A stretch of DNA of 64,000 nucleotides. Origin: UBA1431 sp002329665 (lineage in GTDB: Bacteria > Bacillota > Clostridia > Christensenellales > UBA1431). Under the pieces are notes generated by a model that had not been told where the DNA came from, made no database searches, and saw only the letters and a program-made list of their open reading frames with translations. Both the position numbers and the translations under genes were made by a program. The DNA lies in the NCBI GenBank assembly GCA_040772545.1, contig JAXGXY010000001.1, forward strand, positions 1,178,001 through 1,242,000. The letters are read 5' to 3'. Shown one piece after another: positions 52,383 through 61,663 of the stretch (position 1 is its first letter; every line of letters starts with the position of its first letter).

Positions 52383-52913
52383 TCAGGCCTGCGCCTTTTT
52401 TTCCCGTATGGCGCCCAGCGTATAGACCAGCGCGCGCACCTGCCCGCCCAGTACCGTGACCAGCCTGGAAACGGGGGCGTTCATGCTGCCCAGCATCTTG
52501 GCCACCATCACTTCGCGCGCGGGCAGCGCCGCAAGGGCCTTCACGCCGTTTTCGTCGATGAGCTTGTTGTCGACGAGGCCGGCCTTGACGGACATCTTCT
52601 TGTACTTCTTGATAAAATCGTTCACGATCCTGGCCGGCGCCACCGGATCGCTGTATCCGAACGCGAACGCGGACGGGCCTTTTAGGTGCTCGTCCATCCC
52701 TTCGATCTGCAGTTTCGCGGCGGCGCGCTGCACCAGCGCGTTCTTCATCACGCGGTACACGACGCCTTCATTGCGAAATTCGTTCCTCAGACGGTTCGCT
52801 TCCTCTACCGTGATCCCCCGGTAGTCCACCAGCACGACGCTCTTGGCGTCCTTGAACATTTCCACGATCTCGTCGACCTTTTGTTCTTTCACGCGGATCG
52901 TCTCTTCAGACAT
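52383..52913 (-). CDS. rplJ: 50S ribosomal protein L10
   Basis: 176 aa. KEQKVDEIVEMFKDAKSVVL, DYRGITVEEANRLRNEF and VYRVMKNALVQRA are the conserved N-terminal segments, and the C-terminal helix that binds L7/L12 dimers follows VTVLGGQVRALVY. It forms the stalk base on 23S rRNA and usually represses its own operon by binding the leader, which is visible upstream. Confidence 0.97.
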   Translation of the reverse strand: MSEETIRVKEQKVDEIVEMFKDAKSVVLVDYRGITVEEANRLRNEFRNEGVVYRVMKNALVQRAAAKLQIEGMDEHLKGPSAFAFGYSDPVAPARIVNDFIKKYKKMSVKAGLVDNKLIDENGVKALAALPAREVMVAKMLGSMNAPVSRLVTVLGGQVRALVYTLGAIREKKAQA

Positions 52914-52944
52914 TCGGTTTCGTCACCTCCCCATTTTCCGAATA

Positions 52945-53110
52945 AGCAAACAACAAAGCCCTTTGACACCGCTTCGGACAGGGATGCAAAGGGCCTGTAT
53001 AAGCCAAACGTTCCTTTGCCTCGGCGGGCCTAGCATTAAGCGCTCGTTTAAAGCGCGCCAGCTGTCTTTGGCGATTCACTTTTTCTGCCGTGTGGAGTAT
53101 ACCACACGCC
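52945..53110 (-). ncRNA. Ribosomal protein L10 leader
   Basis: The 219-nt gap between rplA and rplJ contains a long-range stem, GCCCTTTG (52958-52965) with CAAAGGGC (52987-52994), which on the minus strand is followed by TTTGTTGTTTGC and so resembles an attenuator. Upstream are further pairing segments (AGGAACG, GGCCCGCCGAGGC). Position and structure match the L10(L12)4-binding leader family. Confidence 0.75.
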
Positions 53111-53132
53111 CCGGACCCTGTCAAACCCCTGT

Positions 53133-53822
53133 TTAAAAACGCGCAGGGTTGAGCTTGATCCCCGGGCCCATGGTCGTAGCCAGCGCGATGCTCCTGATAT
53201 AGGTCCCTTTCGCGGCGGCTGGCTTCGCCTTCATGACGGCATCCATCATCGTGTTAAGGTTTTCCAGCAGCTTGTCGGCGCCGAACGACGCCCTGCCAAT
53301 CGGCACGTGCACGATGCTGGTCTTGTCGACGCGGTATTCGACCTTGCCGGCCTTGATCTCATTGACCGCGCGCGCGATGTCCATCGTCACCGTGCCCGAT
53401 TTGGGGTTGGGCATGAGGCCCTTGGGCCCGAGCAGGCGCCCGATCTTGCCGACGACGCCCATCATGTCCGGCGTGGCGACGGCGACGTCGAATCCGAACC
53501 AGCTCTCGCCCTGTATCTTCGCCACAAGTTCTTCCGCGCCCACGAAATCCGCCCCGGCTTCCTCGGCCTCCCGCGCCTTGTCGCCCTTGGCGAACACCAG
53601 CACGCTGCGTTCCTTGCCCGTGCCGTGCGGCAGCACGACCGCGCCCCTGACCTGCTGGTCCGCGTGCCGCGGGTCGACGCCCAGGCGGACCGAGAGTTCG
53701 ACGGTCTCGTCAAACTTCGCCTTGGCCGTCTTCATCAACAGTTCCACGCCTTCTCCGGGGTCGTACAGCGTGAGCCTGTCGATGAGTTTCGCGCTGTCTC
53801 GATAGTTCTTGCCGTGTTTCAT
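53133..53822 (-). CDS. rplA: 50S ribosomal protein L1
   Basis: 229 aa. GKNYRDSAKLIDRLTLYDPG, VELSVRLGVDPRHADQQVRG and GTVTMDIARAVNEIKAGKVE are conserved L1 segments; MPNPKSGTV near residue 145 is the family signature region. L1 binds 23S rRNA at the E-site stalk. It lies 87 nt downstream of rplK in the same operon. Confidence 0.97.
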   Translation of the reverse strand: MKHGKNYRDSAKLIDRLTLYDPGEGVELLMKTAKAKFDETVELSVRLGVDPRHADQQVRGAVVLPHGTGKERSVLVFAKGDKAREAEEAGADFVGAEELVAKIQGESWFGFDVAVATPDMMGVVGKIGRLLGPKGLMPNPKSGTVTMDIARAVNEIKAGKVEYRVDKTSIVHVPIGRASFGADKLLENLNTMMDAVMKAKPAAAKGTYIRSIALATTMGPGIKLNPARF

Positions 53823-53909
53823 TTACGCATTCATCCTCCTTCGTGGTCATTAGCGGCAGGACGCTTTTTCGTCCTCCCTCCCACAAAAGCCCGTTTCGGC
53901 TTCGGGCCT

Positions 53910-54335
53910 TCAGTCTTCGACCGTGACGCCCATGCTGCGCGCCGTGCCCGCGATGATTTGTATCGCGGCGTCGACGCTGGCGGCGTTGAGGTCGGGCATC
54001 TTCAGTTCAGCGATCTCCTTGAGCTGGGCGCGCGTTATTTTGGCGACCTTCTCGATGTTGGGCACGCCCGAGCCGCTCTCGATGCCGCAGGCCTTCTTGA
54101 TGAGGACCGCGGCCGGCGGCGTCTTCGTGATAAAGGAAAAAGAACGGTCCTGATACACCGTGATGACCACCGGGATGATCAGGCCGGCCTGTTTCGCCGT
54201 CCGCTCGTTGAATTCCTTGCAAAAACCCATGATGTTGACGCCATGCTGGCCAAGGGCGGGGCCAACCGGCGGTGCAGGAGTGGCCTTTCCGGCGGGGATC
54301 TGCAGTTTTATGAGCCCCTGGACTTTCTTTGCCAT
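53910..54335 (-). CDS. rplK: 50S ribosomal protein L11
   Basis: 141 aa from the ATG at 54335, 8 nt after AAGGAGG; this is the standard family length, and an ATG three codons earlier is not needed. LIKLQIPAGKATPAPPVGPA is the conserved N-terminus, GVNIMGFCKEFNERT the next, and GTARSMGVTVED the C-terminus. It binds the GTPase-associated centre of 23S rRNA and is the thiostrepton target site protein. Confidence 0.97.
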   Translation of the reverse strand: MAKKVQGLIKLQIPAGKATPAPPVGPALGQHGVNIMGFCKEFNERTAKQAGLIIPVVITVYQDRSFSFITKTPPAAVLIKKACGIESGSGVPNIEKVAKITRAQLKEIAELKMPDLNAASVDAAIQIIAGTARSMGVTVED

Positions 54336-54427
54336 CCTGTACACCTCCTTACCCTAAGATGTGGTATTGCGGGACCTTTTTACGTGTGGTCCCTCCCACC
54401 GTATACAAGCGGCCTGGCCGCGTGCAG

Positions 54428-54958
54428 TCACAGTTTCTGTATCTGGATGAAATCCAGTTCCACGGACGTCTCGCGCCCGAACATCGAAACGCCGACCTTG
54501 ACTTTCTGGCGGTCGGTGTGTATCTCCTCGATCACGCCGATGAAGCTTTCTAATGGGCCGGAGATGATGCGCACCGACTCGCCCACTTCGAGGTCGAGCT
54601 TCACCGGGATGTACTCGACGCCCAGCGCGCGCACCTCGTCGTCGGTGAGCGAAATAGGCTTCGAGCCCGGCCCCACGAACCCGGTCACGCCGCGGGTGTT
54701 GCGCACGACGTACCACGCCTCGTCCGTCAGGACCATCTTGACCATGACATAGCCGGGGAAAACCTTCCTCGAAACGACCTTCTTCTTGCCGTTCTTCACC
54801 TCGATCGTGTCCTCCATGGGCACCTTGACTTCGAGGATCACGTCCTGAAGCGAACGGTTCTCGACCATCTTTTCGAGGTTCACCTTGACTTTGTTCTCGT
54901 AGCCGGAATAGGTATGCACGACATACCACTGGGCTTCGTTTTCCGATTTTTCGATCAT
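54428..54958 (-). CDS. nusG: Transcription termination/antitermination factor NusG
   Basis: 176 aa. NGN domain with AQWYVVHTYSGYENKVK and FPGYVMVKMVLTDEAWYVVR, then GVTGFVGPGSKPISL, and a C-terminal KOW domain (LEVGESVRIISGPLESFIG). It links RNA polymerase to ribosomes or Rho and affects pausing. Lies between secE and rplK, the usual place. Confidence 0.97.
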   Translation of the reverse strand: MIEKSENEAQWYVVHTYSGYENKVKVNLEKMVENRSLQDVILEVKVPMEDTIEVKNGKKKVVSRKVFPGYVMVKMVLTDEAWYVVRNTRGVTGFVGPGSKPISLTDDEVRALGVEYIPVKLDLEVGESVRIISGPLESFIGVIEEIHTDRQKVKVGVSMFGRETSVELDFIQIQKL

Positions 54959-54989
54959 GGTCTCCTTCCCCGCCGCGTTACGCGCCTCG

Positions 54990-55241
54990 TTATTCGATCA
55001 CAAGGTTCAGGCCCTGGGCCAGTATGAAGTCCATCGCGCCGGTGATGATCGCCGCGAGCGTTATGAAAGCGAGTACGGCCAGCGTGTAATTAATTAGCGC
55101 CTTCCTGGTAGGCCAGTTCACCTTTTTCAGCTCCGCCACCATTTCCCTGAAATAGCGGGCGGGGCTCCTGCGCTTTTTCTTCTTCGAAGGCTTTGCCTGC
55201 TTCTTCGGGACTTTCGCTTCGGTAAGCGTCTGCTTGGCCAT
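54990..55241 (-). CDS. secE: Preprotein translocase subunit SecE
   Basis: 83 aa if started at the ATG at 55241; a GTG four codons earlier (55253) is the alternative. A Lys-rich N-terminus, the conserved YFREMVAELKKVNWPTRKAL amphipathic segment, and one TM helix (YTLAVLAFITLAAIITGAMDF). It clamps SecY in the protein-export channel. Between rpmG and nusG as expected. Confidence 0.93.
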   Translation of the reverse strand: MAKQTLTEAKVPKKQAKPSKKKKRRSPARYFREMVAELKKVNWPTRKALINYTLAVLAFITLAAIITGAMDFILAQGLNLVIE

Positions 55242-55287
55242 CTTTCGCTTCACATCCTTACGGCTCGTTCACTTCTCGCGATGCCCG

Positions 55288-55437
55288 TCACTTCGTTTCG
55301 CGGTGCACCGTGTGCTTCCTGCAGAACCTGCAGTACTTGCTCAACTCCAGCCTGTCGGGATCGTTTTTCTTGTTCTTCATCGTATCGTAATTGCGCTGTT
55401 TGCATTCGGTACATGCCAGCGTTATCTTAACGCGCAC
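55288..55437 (-). CDS. rpmG: 50S ribosomal protein L33
   Basis: 49 aa with a GTG start at 55437 behind GGAGG. VKITLACTECKQRNYDTMKN, then KYCRFCRKHTVHRETK, gives the C-x2-C...C-x2-C zinc-binding form of L33. The gene is short but its position before secE is the conserved Bacillota order. Confidence 0.92.
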   Translation of the reverse strand: MRVKITLACTECKQRNYDTMKNKKNDPDRLELSKYCRFCRKHTVHRETK

Positions 55438-55541
55438 TCTCAGATGCACCTCCAGGTCGTATTCGGCCCCGTAAGCCGTGTTTCGAATACCTTGAATAAG
55501 GTATCACATCGCCGTCTTTCTGTCAATGTAGCGCCCGAATC

Positions 55542-55572
55542 AAAAAGCGGGAGCGCGTTTTTTCACTCCCGC
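55542..55572 (-). terminator. Intrinsic terminator of tuf
   Basis: GCGGGAG/CTCCCGC stem with a 12-nt loop followed on the minus strand by TTTTTG, 18 nt after the tuf stop. It separates tuf from the rpmG-secE-nusG-rplKAJL operon. Confidence 0.85.
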
Positions 55573-55589
55573 TGCCCTAGACTGCCTTT

Positions 55590-56801
<1,212 letters not shown>

Positions 56802-56864
56802 TTTCTCTTACTTTCCCTCCTTGTTCTCTCGCCGCCCTGCCTTCACGGCTCAGGTCGCAATTGC

Positions 56865-56938
56865 TGGAGCGGGTGATGGGAATCGAACCCACGTAACCAG
56901 CTTGGGAAGCTGGAACTCTGCCATTGAGTTACACCCGC
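56865..56938 (-). tRNA. tRNA-Gly (anticodon CCC)
   Basis: 74 nt: acceptor GCGGGTG/CACCCGC, D-arm ACTC...GAGT, anticodon stem CCAGC/GCTGG with loop TTCCCAA (anticodon CCC, reading GGG), T-stem GTGGG/CCCAT with TTCGATT (one G-T pair), discriminator T and encoded CCA. Confidence 0.93.
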
Positions 56939-56954
56939 ACGCATCGCCTTAAAT

Positions 56955-56983
56955 ATTTTAATGCAACCCATGTCCTTTGTCAA
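56955..56983 (-). promoter_or_regulatory. Strong sigma-A promoter of tRNA-Gly and tuf
   Basis: TTGACA (56978-56983), 17-nt spacer, TAAAAT (56955-56960), placing the transcription start about 8-12 nt before the tRNA 5' end. Only 63 nt separate the tRNA from tuf and no terminator lies between. Confidence 0.85.
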
Positions 56984-57040
56984 CAAAGAACATGGCCTCG
57001 CGCCGATACGGAGCGTTTTGGGCGAAATACCGCTGTAATC

Positions 57041-57697
57041 CTATTTTATCTCCAGATATTTTTCCAGTTTTCGTTTTGCGCGCTGCAACGCGTTGTCTAT
57101 GGACTTCACGTGCCTGCCGAGTTCCCGGGCGATCTCCTGATAGGTCTTGCCGCGCAGGTAGCTCGTGAGCACCTCCTGCTCGAAAGCGGAAAGCATCTCG
57201 CTGATCTTATCCTCGATCGACGAGTAATCTTCCCGGCCGATATAGAGTTCCTCCGGATTGGCGCTTTTCGCGCCGGAGAGGATGTCGATCAGCGTGCGTT
57301 CGGACTCGTCGTCGTAAATGGGCTTGTTGAGCGAGACGTAGGAGTTTAGCGGGATATGCTTCTGACGGGTCGCCGTCTTGATCGCGTTGATGATCTGGCG
57401 CGTGATGCACAGTTCCGCAAACGCCTTGAACGGCGAGAGCTTGTCCTGCTTGTAGTCACGGATAGCCTTGTAAAGCCCTATCGTCCCCTCCTGGATGATG
57501 TCTTCGCGGTCGGCGCCGATGAGGAAATAGGAGCGGGCTTTTGCGCGCACAAAATTCTTGTACTTCGCCATGATATAATCGAGGGCGAGATCGTCCGTAC
57601 CCCGTGCGAGGCGGACGACTTCTTCGTCGGTCATGGTGAAGTACCGCTCGAGTTTCTTGCTATCCGGGGCCGCTTGTTTCAGATCAAGGTCCACCAC
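57041..57697 (-). CDS. sigH: RNA polymerase sigma factor SigH
   Basis: 218 aa with a GTG start at 57697 (GGGAGGTGGGC upstream). Region 2: DDLALDYIMAKYKNFVRAKA, then GADREDIIQEGTIGLYKAI; region 4: FEQEVLTSYLRGKTYQEIAR and SIDNALQRAKRKLEKYL. It is sigma-70 family of the SigH/Spo0H kind, in the conserved position next to yacP and rlmB. In spore-formers it switches on early sporulation and competence genes; in non-spore-formers the role differs. Confidence 0.93.
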   Translation of the reverse strand: MVDLDLKQAAPDSKKLERYFTMTDEEVVRLARGTDDLALDYIMAKYKNFVRAKARSYFLIGADREDIIQEGTIGLYKAIRDYKQDKLSPFKAFAELCITRQIINAIKTATRQKHIPLNSYVSLNKPIYDDESERTLIDILSGAKSANPEELYIGREDYSSIEDKISEMLSAFEQEVLTSYLRGKTYQEIARELGRHVKSIDNALQRAKRKLEKYLEIK

Positions 57698-57918
57698 CTG
57701 TGCCCACCTCCCCGGATGTGTTGCAATTACATAATTGCCGCGATTAAGCTTAATTATAACATAGTCCTTGGCAGCATCAACGCTTTTTCAAGCCAAACCC
57801 CCAAAAAATTGAAAAAAAGGTTTGATGTGTCAGGAACCTGCTATATTACGAAAGGACGAACAGGCGTGCCGACCGCCATGTCCGGCAAGGACCCTGAGAC
57901 GGGACGCCGAAAGGCCGT

Positions 57919-58443
57919 TCATTCTTCCACGGGTCCTCTGCGTATCGCTTCGAGTTTGTCGATGACGTGTTTTTCGACGCGGCTTTCCAGCGGGGTACGC
58001 GCCTTCACCGCGTCGGCCAGGCCGCGCCGCCTGGCTTTCGCCGCTTCGATGACCTGCCCGAGTTCGCGCGCGGGCACCCGCGCGGCCCCCATCCCCAGCA
58101 CGAGGCTCTGCTCCGTGCCGTCGGAAGTGGCGACGCTGATCTGCACGCCCGTTTGCGCGTCCTTTTGCTCCTGCACGAAGCGCTCGATGTACTGGTCGGC
58201 CGTTTCGTCGGCGCGGGTGTACACGATGGTGAGCGGGCCTTTCGTTTCCACGCTGCGTTCGGCGGCCGCGCTAAGATGCGCGTCGAACACCAACAACACG
58301 TCCGTCCCGCAAAAGCCCGCGTAGTCCTCGAGGATGGCGACGAGTTCCTCCCGCGCCCATTCGAGGTCCTCCTGCGCCCTTGACTTTAGCGGCGTCCAGC
58401 CGTGTATGACGTTGTACCCGTCCACGATCAGCAGTTCTTTCAT
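57919..58443 (-). CDS. NYN-domain RNase, YacP/Rae1-like
   Basis: 174 aa, starting at the ATG at 58443 that overlaps the rlmB stop as ATGA; a longer frame to 58836 is a shadow of rlmB. ELLIVDGYNVIHGWTPL carries the PIN/NYN acidic residues (Asp in VDGYN), with further Asp in LLVFDAHLS, YTRADETADQYIE and ATSDGTEQ. In B. subtilis the homologue Rae1 cuts mRNA in the ribosomal A site. It sits between sigH and rlmB, as in many Bacillota. Confidence 0.93.
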   Translation of the reverse strand: MKELLIVDGYNVIHGWTPLKSRAQEDLEWAREELVAILEDYAGFCGTDVLLVFDAHLSAAAERSVETKGPLTIVYTRADETADQYIERFVQEQKDAQTGVQISVATSDGTEQSLVLGMGAARVPARELGQVIEAAKARRRGLADAVKARTPLESRVEKHVIDKLEAIRRGPVEE

Positions 58444-59210
58444 TCCGTGCCCGCCTTCTGGCGCATCTGCCTGCGGCGTTCGTACATCAGCACCGCCGCC
58501 GCCACCGACGCGTTCAGGGACTCGATCCGGCCGCTGAGCGCGATGCCGACGAGGAAGTCGCAGGCTTCGCGCACGCTGCGGGACAGGCCCGCGCCCTCGG
58601 CCCCGATCACCAGCGCGACCGGCCCGGTCAGGTCCGCCGATTCGATATCCATCCCCTCCGCGTCCGCCCCGACCACCCAGAGCCCCATGTGCTTGAACTG
58701 ACCGAGCGCGAACGAGAGCGAGTTCACGCGCGCGACCGGCATGTGCAGCACCGCGCCGGAGGATGCCTTGGCCGCCGCGGCGTTCACGCCGGCGCTGCGC
58801 CGTCTGGGGATCACCACGCCGTGGGCGCCCAGGCACTCGGCGCTCCTCAATATGGACCCGACGTTGTACGGGTCGGTGATGCCGTCGAGTACGACGATAA
58901 AAGGCGGCTCGCCTTTCTCTTCTGCCGAACGGATCATGTCCTCAACGAAGGCCGCGCGCGCAAAGCTCAGGTAGGCCGCGACGCCCTGGTGCGCGTGCAC
59001 GCCCTCGGCGCGCGCGAGCATCTCCAGCTTGACCCTGTCCACGATCTGTACCGTCACGTCCGCTTCGCGCGCAAGGCGCAGGATCTGGTTGATAGACCCG
59101 TCCCTCTCCCCCCTGGCCACCAGCAGCTTGTCCAGGGTGCGCCCGCTCTTCAGGGCTTCCAAAATAGGGTTGCGCCCCAACAGGACGCCCGATTCCCCTT
59201 CCGGCGTCAT
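58440..59210 (-). CDS. rlmB: 23S rRNA guanosine-2'-O-methyltransferase, RlmB/TrmH family
   Basis: 256 aa. SPOUT knot motifs: VVLDGITDPYNVGSILRSAE, ALVIGAEGAGLSRSV, LSGRIESLNASVAAAVL. The N-terminal substrate-binding part (LLGRNPILEALKSGRTLDKL) matches RlmB. The Bacillota protein modifies 23S rRNA or tRNA; family alone does not fix the nucleotide. Stop overlaps the yacP start; the start is 5 nt from thyX. Confidence 0.93.
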   Translation of the reverse strand: MTPEGESGVLLGRNPILEALKSGRTLDKLLVARGERDGSINQILRLAREADVTVQIVDRVKLEMLARAEGVHAHQGVAAYLSFARAAFVEDMIRSAEEKGEPPFIVVLDGITDPYNVGSILRSAECLGAHGVVIPRRRSAGVNAAAAKASSGAVLHMPVARVNSLSFALGQFKHMGLWVVGADAEGMDIESADLTGPVALVIGAEGAGLSRSVREACDFLVGIALSGRIESLNASVAAAVLMYERRRQMRQKAGTE

Positions 59211-59215
59211 TTCGT

Positions 59216-59956
59216 TTACCTCTCTTTGATCCTTGCGTGGTTTTCACGCACTTCGTCCATCCTTCCGCAGGACATCTTCCCCTCCGGGCACGCGCCCCGC
59301 ACGCAGGCGGGCCCCGCCGAAGCGAAAAGGTTCGGCGCCTTATCAAGGCAAAGTTCCAGCATGCGCCAAGCCAGCGCGCGGATCTCCCACTGCGCGCGGT
59401 TGCAGCACCTGAGCGCGAAGAAATGCAGCAGTTCGCGCACGTTCATCGTCACGATCATGCGCGTCTCGCAGGCGTTGGGCAGGACGAACCGCGCGTCCTC
59501 GTTTGCGGACTCCCCTTTCGCGCCGAGGGCCCGGACCCATTCGCCGTACCACCTGGTCATCTGCCGCATCTGCGACGCGTATTCTTCGACGGCTTTTTCG
59601 CCCAGCGCCCGTATCGAAGGGGGTATGACATAGCGGATGCTTTCGCCTTCCCTGTTCTGGTTCACGTAGCGCTGCGACTGCACGCTGAAGCTGGCGATGC
59701 GGTGGCGGGTGATCTGCGCAAGGAGCGCCCGAGACACGCCCTCGATCGCGAACGTGAAGCCCGCGTGCTCGAAGGTGGAGGCGTGCCCCATCTGCGTGAG
59801 CCTGTTGATGAAGTCCGACTGGTCCTTTTTCGTCGTCTTATCGTGCAGGTCCGCTACGGAAGACGCGCTGTAGCACAGCCGTGCGGCCGTGGCCACCAGG
59901 GCTTCCGGGCAGGGCGTACACGCGATGATTTCGACCTTCTGTTCCACGCTGGGCAT
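59216..59956 (-). CDS. thyX: Flavin-dependent thymidylate synthase
   Basis: 246 aa. The signature RHRIASFSVQSQRY (RHRxxSxxxxSxR) near residue 83 binds FAD and dUMP, preceded by HASTFEHAGFTFAIEGVSRA. The C-terminal NVRELLHFFALRCCNRAQWE and ALAWRMLELCL complete the fold. It makes dTMP from dUMP using methylene-tetrahydrofolate and NADPH, replacing ThyA. It lies between mrnC and rlmB, overlapping neither. Confidence 0.96.
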   Translation of the reverse strand: MPSVEQKVEIIACTPCPEALVATAARLCYSASSVADLHDKTTKKDQSDFINRLTQMGHASTFEHAGFTFAIEGVSRALLAQITRHRIASFSVQSQRYVNQNREGESIRYVIPPSIRALGEKAVEEYASQMRQMTRWYGEWVRALGAKGESANEDARFVLPNACETRMIVTMNVRELLHFFALRCCNRAQWEIRALAWRMLELCLDKAPNLFASAGPACVRGACPEGKMSCGRMDEVRENHARIKER

Positions 59957-59977
59957 CTTTTCTTTCCTCTTTCGTGC

Positions 59978-60409
59978 TTATTCCGCTTCGATTGGGGGCA
60001 TGGCCTTAGAGAGTAGCTCGAACGCACGCTCCTCCCGCCCGGTCAGGTACAGGAAACCGAGCACCGCCTCCAGCCCCGTCGCCGCGCGGTAATCCCCGAC
60101 GTTGGCGTTCTTGGGGACCGTGCGGGTCTTCGCGTTGCGCCCGCGCCGGAAGACGGCGAGTTCCTCCGCGGTGAACTCGTCCATCAGCGCGCGGGCGGCG
60201 CGCGCCTGCGCCCCCGCGTTCACCCGTTCGCTAGCCTCAACGTGCAGGTCGTGAACGGGCAGTGCGCGCGAGCAGGCGAGCAGCGTGCGCACGAACAGGT
60301 CGTAGATGGTGTCGCCCACGTACGCCAGCGCGAGCGCGTTCATCCGCCGCACGTCCCGGCAGCCCGTCTCCCCCATGCACCTGAGCACTTCATCGCAGAG
60401 CCGCAGCAA
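59978..60409 (-). CDS. mrnC: Mini-ribonuclease 3
   Basis: 143 aa, an RNase III catalytic domain without dsRNA-binding domain. NALALAYVGDTIYDLFVRTL contains the first acidic cluster (YVGDTIYD), and YRAATGLEAVLGFLYLTG the second (E of LEAVLG). It matures 23S rRNA ends in Bacillota. In B. subtilis the gene follows cysS; here cwlD is upstream instead. Confidence 0.94.
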   Translation of the reverse strand: MLRLCDEVLRCMGETGCRDVRRMNALALAYVGDTIYDLFVRTLLACSRALPVHDLHVEASERVNAGAQARAARALMDEFTAEELAVFRRGRNAKTRTVPKNANVGDYRAATGLEAVLGFLYLTGREERAFELLSKAMPPIEAE

Positions 60410-60454
60410 ACGGCCACCTTCCTTCTTTCGTTGCCATTATCGTATCATACCGGG

Positions 60455-61165
60455 CTATTCCTCGCTCCCGTCCGGCGGGATCCTCTCGGCTTCTCCGGAT
60501 ACGAAATCGGAGATGCCGCCCGCGATAGCCTTGGCGAGTTTCGTCTGATAGCTCGAACTTTGCAGAAGGTTTTCCTCCTGCGGGTTGGACAAAAAACCGC
60601 ACTCGACGATCACCGCCGTCGCTTCGACGCTTTTGAGCAGGTAATAGTCGCCCGTGAGCGCGATGCGCTTCTTCTGCTGCGGCGCCGCCTCGTTGAGGCG
60701 CGCCTGTATGCACTCGGCCAGGCGTTTCCCCGCTTCTGATCCGGCCATGTAGAAAACCTGGGGGCCGCAGACCTGCGTATCGAAAAACTTGTTCATGTGG
60801 ATGCTCACCAGGCAGTCCGCGCCGCTGTCCTTCACGATGTCCCGGCGCCTGGCCATGTCCTCGAGCTTCGTGTCCCCGAGCGCATCCATGCCTTCCCTCG
60901 TGAGCACCACGCCCGCGCCGCGCGCGATCAGTTCTTCGCGCAGTTTTTTTGCCAGCGTGAGGTTCAGTTCGGCTTCCTTTACCCCGTTTTTCCCCTCGGC
61001 GCCTCCGTCTGCCCCGCCGTGCCCCGCGTCCAGCGCGACCAGCCTGCCTTTTAATGACCCCTGCAGGCCGAACACGGAAACCGCGTCGCCGAGCAGGGCC
61101 GCCCCCGTTAATACGGCCGCCAACAACAGCACGATGAACAGTATCCTCTTTATCGAAAGGCGCAT
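60455..61165 (-). CDS. cwlD: N-acetylmuramoyl-L-alanine amidase, CwlD-like
   Basis: 236 aa from the ATG at 61165 (CGGGAG upstream), which gives an N-terminal signal anchor (RILFIVLLLAAVLTGAALLG); the frame extends 73 codons further without support. Amidase_3 motifs: LVALDAGHGGADGGA (zinc His), NGVKEAELNL (Glu), CLVSIHMNKF (His) and VIVECGFLSNPQEE (catalytic Glu). It cleaves the peptide from muramic acid. CwlD homologues are needed for cortex muramic-lactam formation during sporulation; the start follows a 500-bp intergenic region that contains DnaA boxes. Confidence 0.9.
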   Translation of the reverse strand: MRLSIKRILFIVLLLAAVLTGAALLGDAVSVFGLQGSLKGRLVALDAGHGGADGGAEGKNGVKEAELNLTLAKKLREELIARGAGVVLTREGMDALGDTKLEDMARRRDIVKDSGADCLVSIHMNKFFDTQVCGPQVFYMAGSEAGKRLAECIQARLNEAAPQQKKRIALTGDYYLLKSVEATAVIVECGFLSNPQEENLLQSSSYQTKLAKAIAGGISDFVSGEAERIPPDGSEE

Positions 61166-61663
61166 AATACCGGATACTCCCGCTTTCTCCAAATCAACCA
61201 CCGCCTCTTCTCCAGCCGGTATCCTCAAAAGAATATATATTCTGAAGAACAAGGCCGTAACACTCCTGGCTGTTGACAAACCTTTTCCCGGCCGGTTGAA
61301 ACGCCGCTTCGGGCGGCATTCCCTCCTCCGGTCCGACGCGCGCGCAGCCGGATCGGTTTCAGGATGCCGGGCTGTATCCCGCATTTCCCGGGGTATTTGC
61401 CCTGTAACAGTACCGGTTTACACGATGCGCCAGGAAAACCGGGTTTCCCTCCTTCTCCACTTCCCGGCAAAACGGACGGCCAATATCCTAAGCTTCCTCC
61501 ACATCGTATATGAATTTCGTCCGAATCCGGCACTGTCCATTGGCCCGTGCAGTGTTATCCACACTATACACAGAGTTATCCACAGACATAAAGCGCGGTT
61601 ATCCTGCATATACTGTCTTTTCCACAACATCCACACGGGTGCGGCCTGTCCCCGTCCGTTCCT
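61166..61663. other. 500-bp intergenic region with DnaA boxes, no gene
   Basis: No convincing coding sequence between tsaD and cwlD. The AT-rich minus-strand stretch around 61225-61260 could hold the cwlD promoter, and the region near tsaD carries the DnaA box cluster listed separately. Confidence 0.6.
61555..61626 (+). promoter_or_regulatory. Cluster of three DnaA boxes
   Basis: TTATCCACA at 61555-61563 and again at 61576-61584, both exact consensus, and TTTTCCACA at 61618-61626, all in the same orientation within 72 bp; CATCCACAC at 61628-61636 is a weaker fourth. No dnaA, rpmH or other oriC neighbour is in the window. Confidence 0.75.

Noticed and set aside
53307..54752. Long plus-strand frame of 481 codons opposite rplA, rplK and nusG
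   Set aside because: It is antisense to three certain genes, arises from their GC-rich third codon positions and shows no family motif.
57919..58836. 305-codon version of the YacP-like gene
   Set aside because: The first 131 codons are an out-of-frame reading of rlmB; the ATG at 58443 overlapping the rlmB stop starts the conserved domain.
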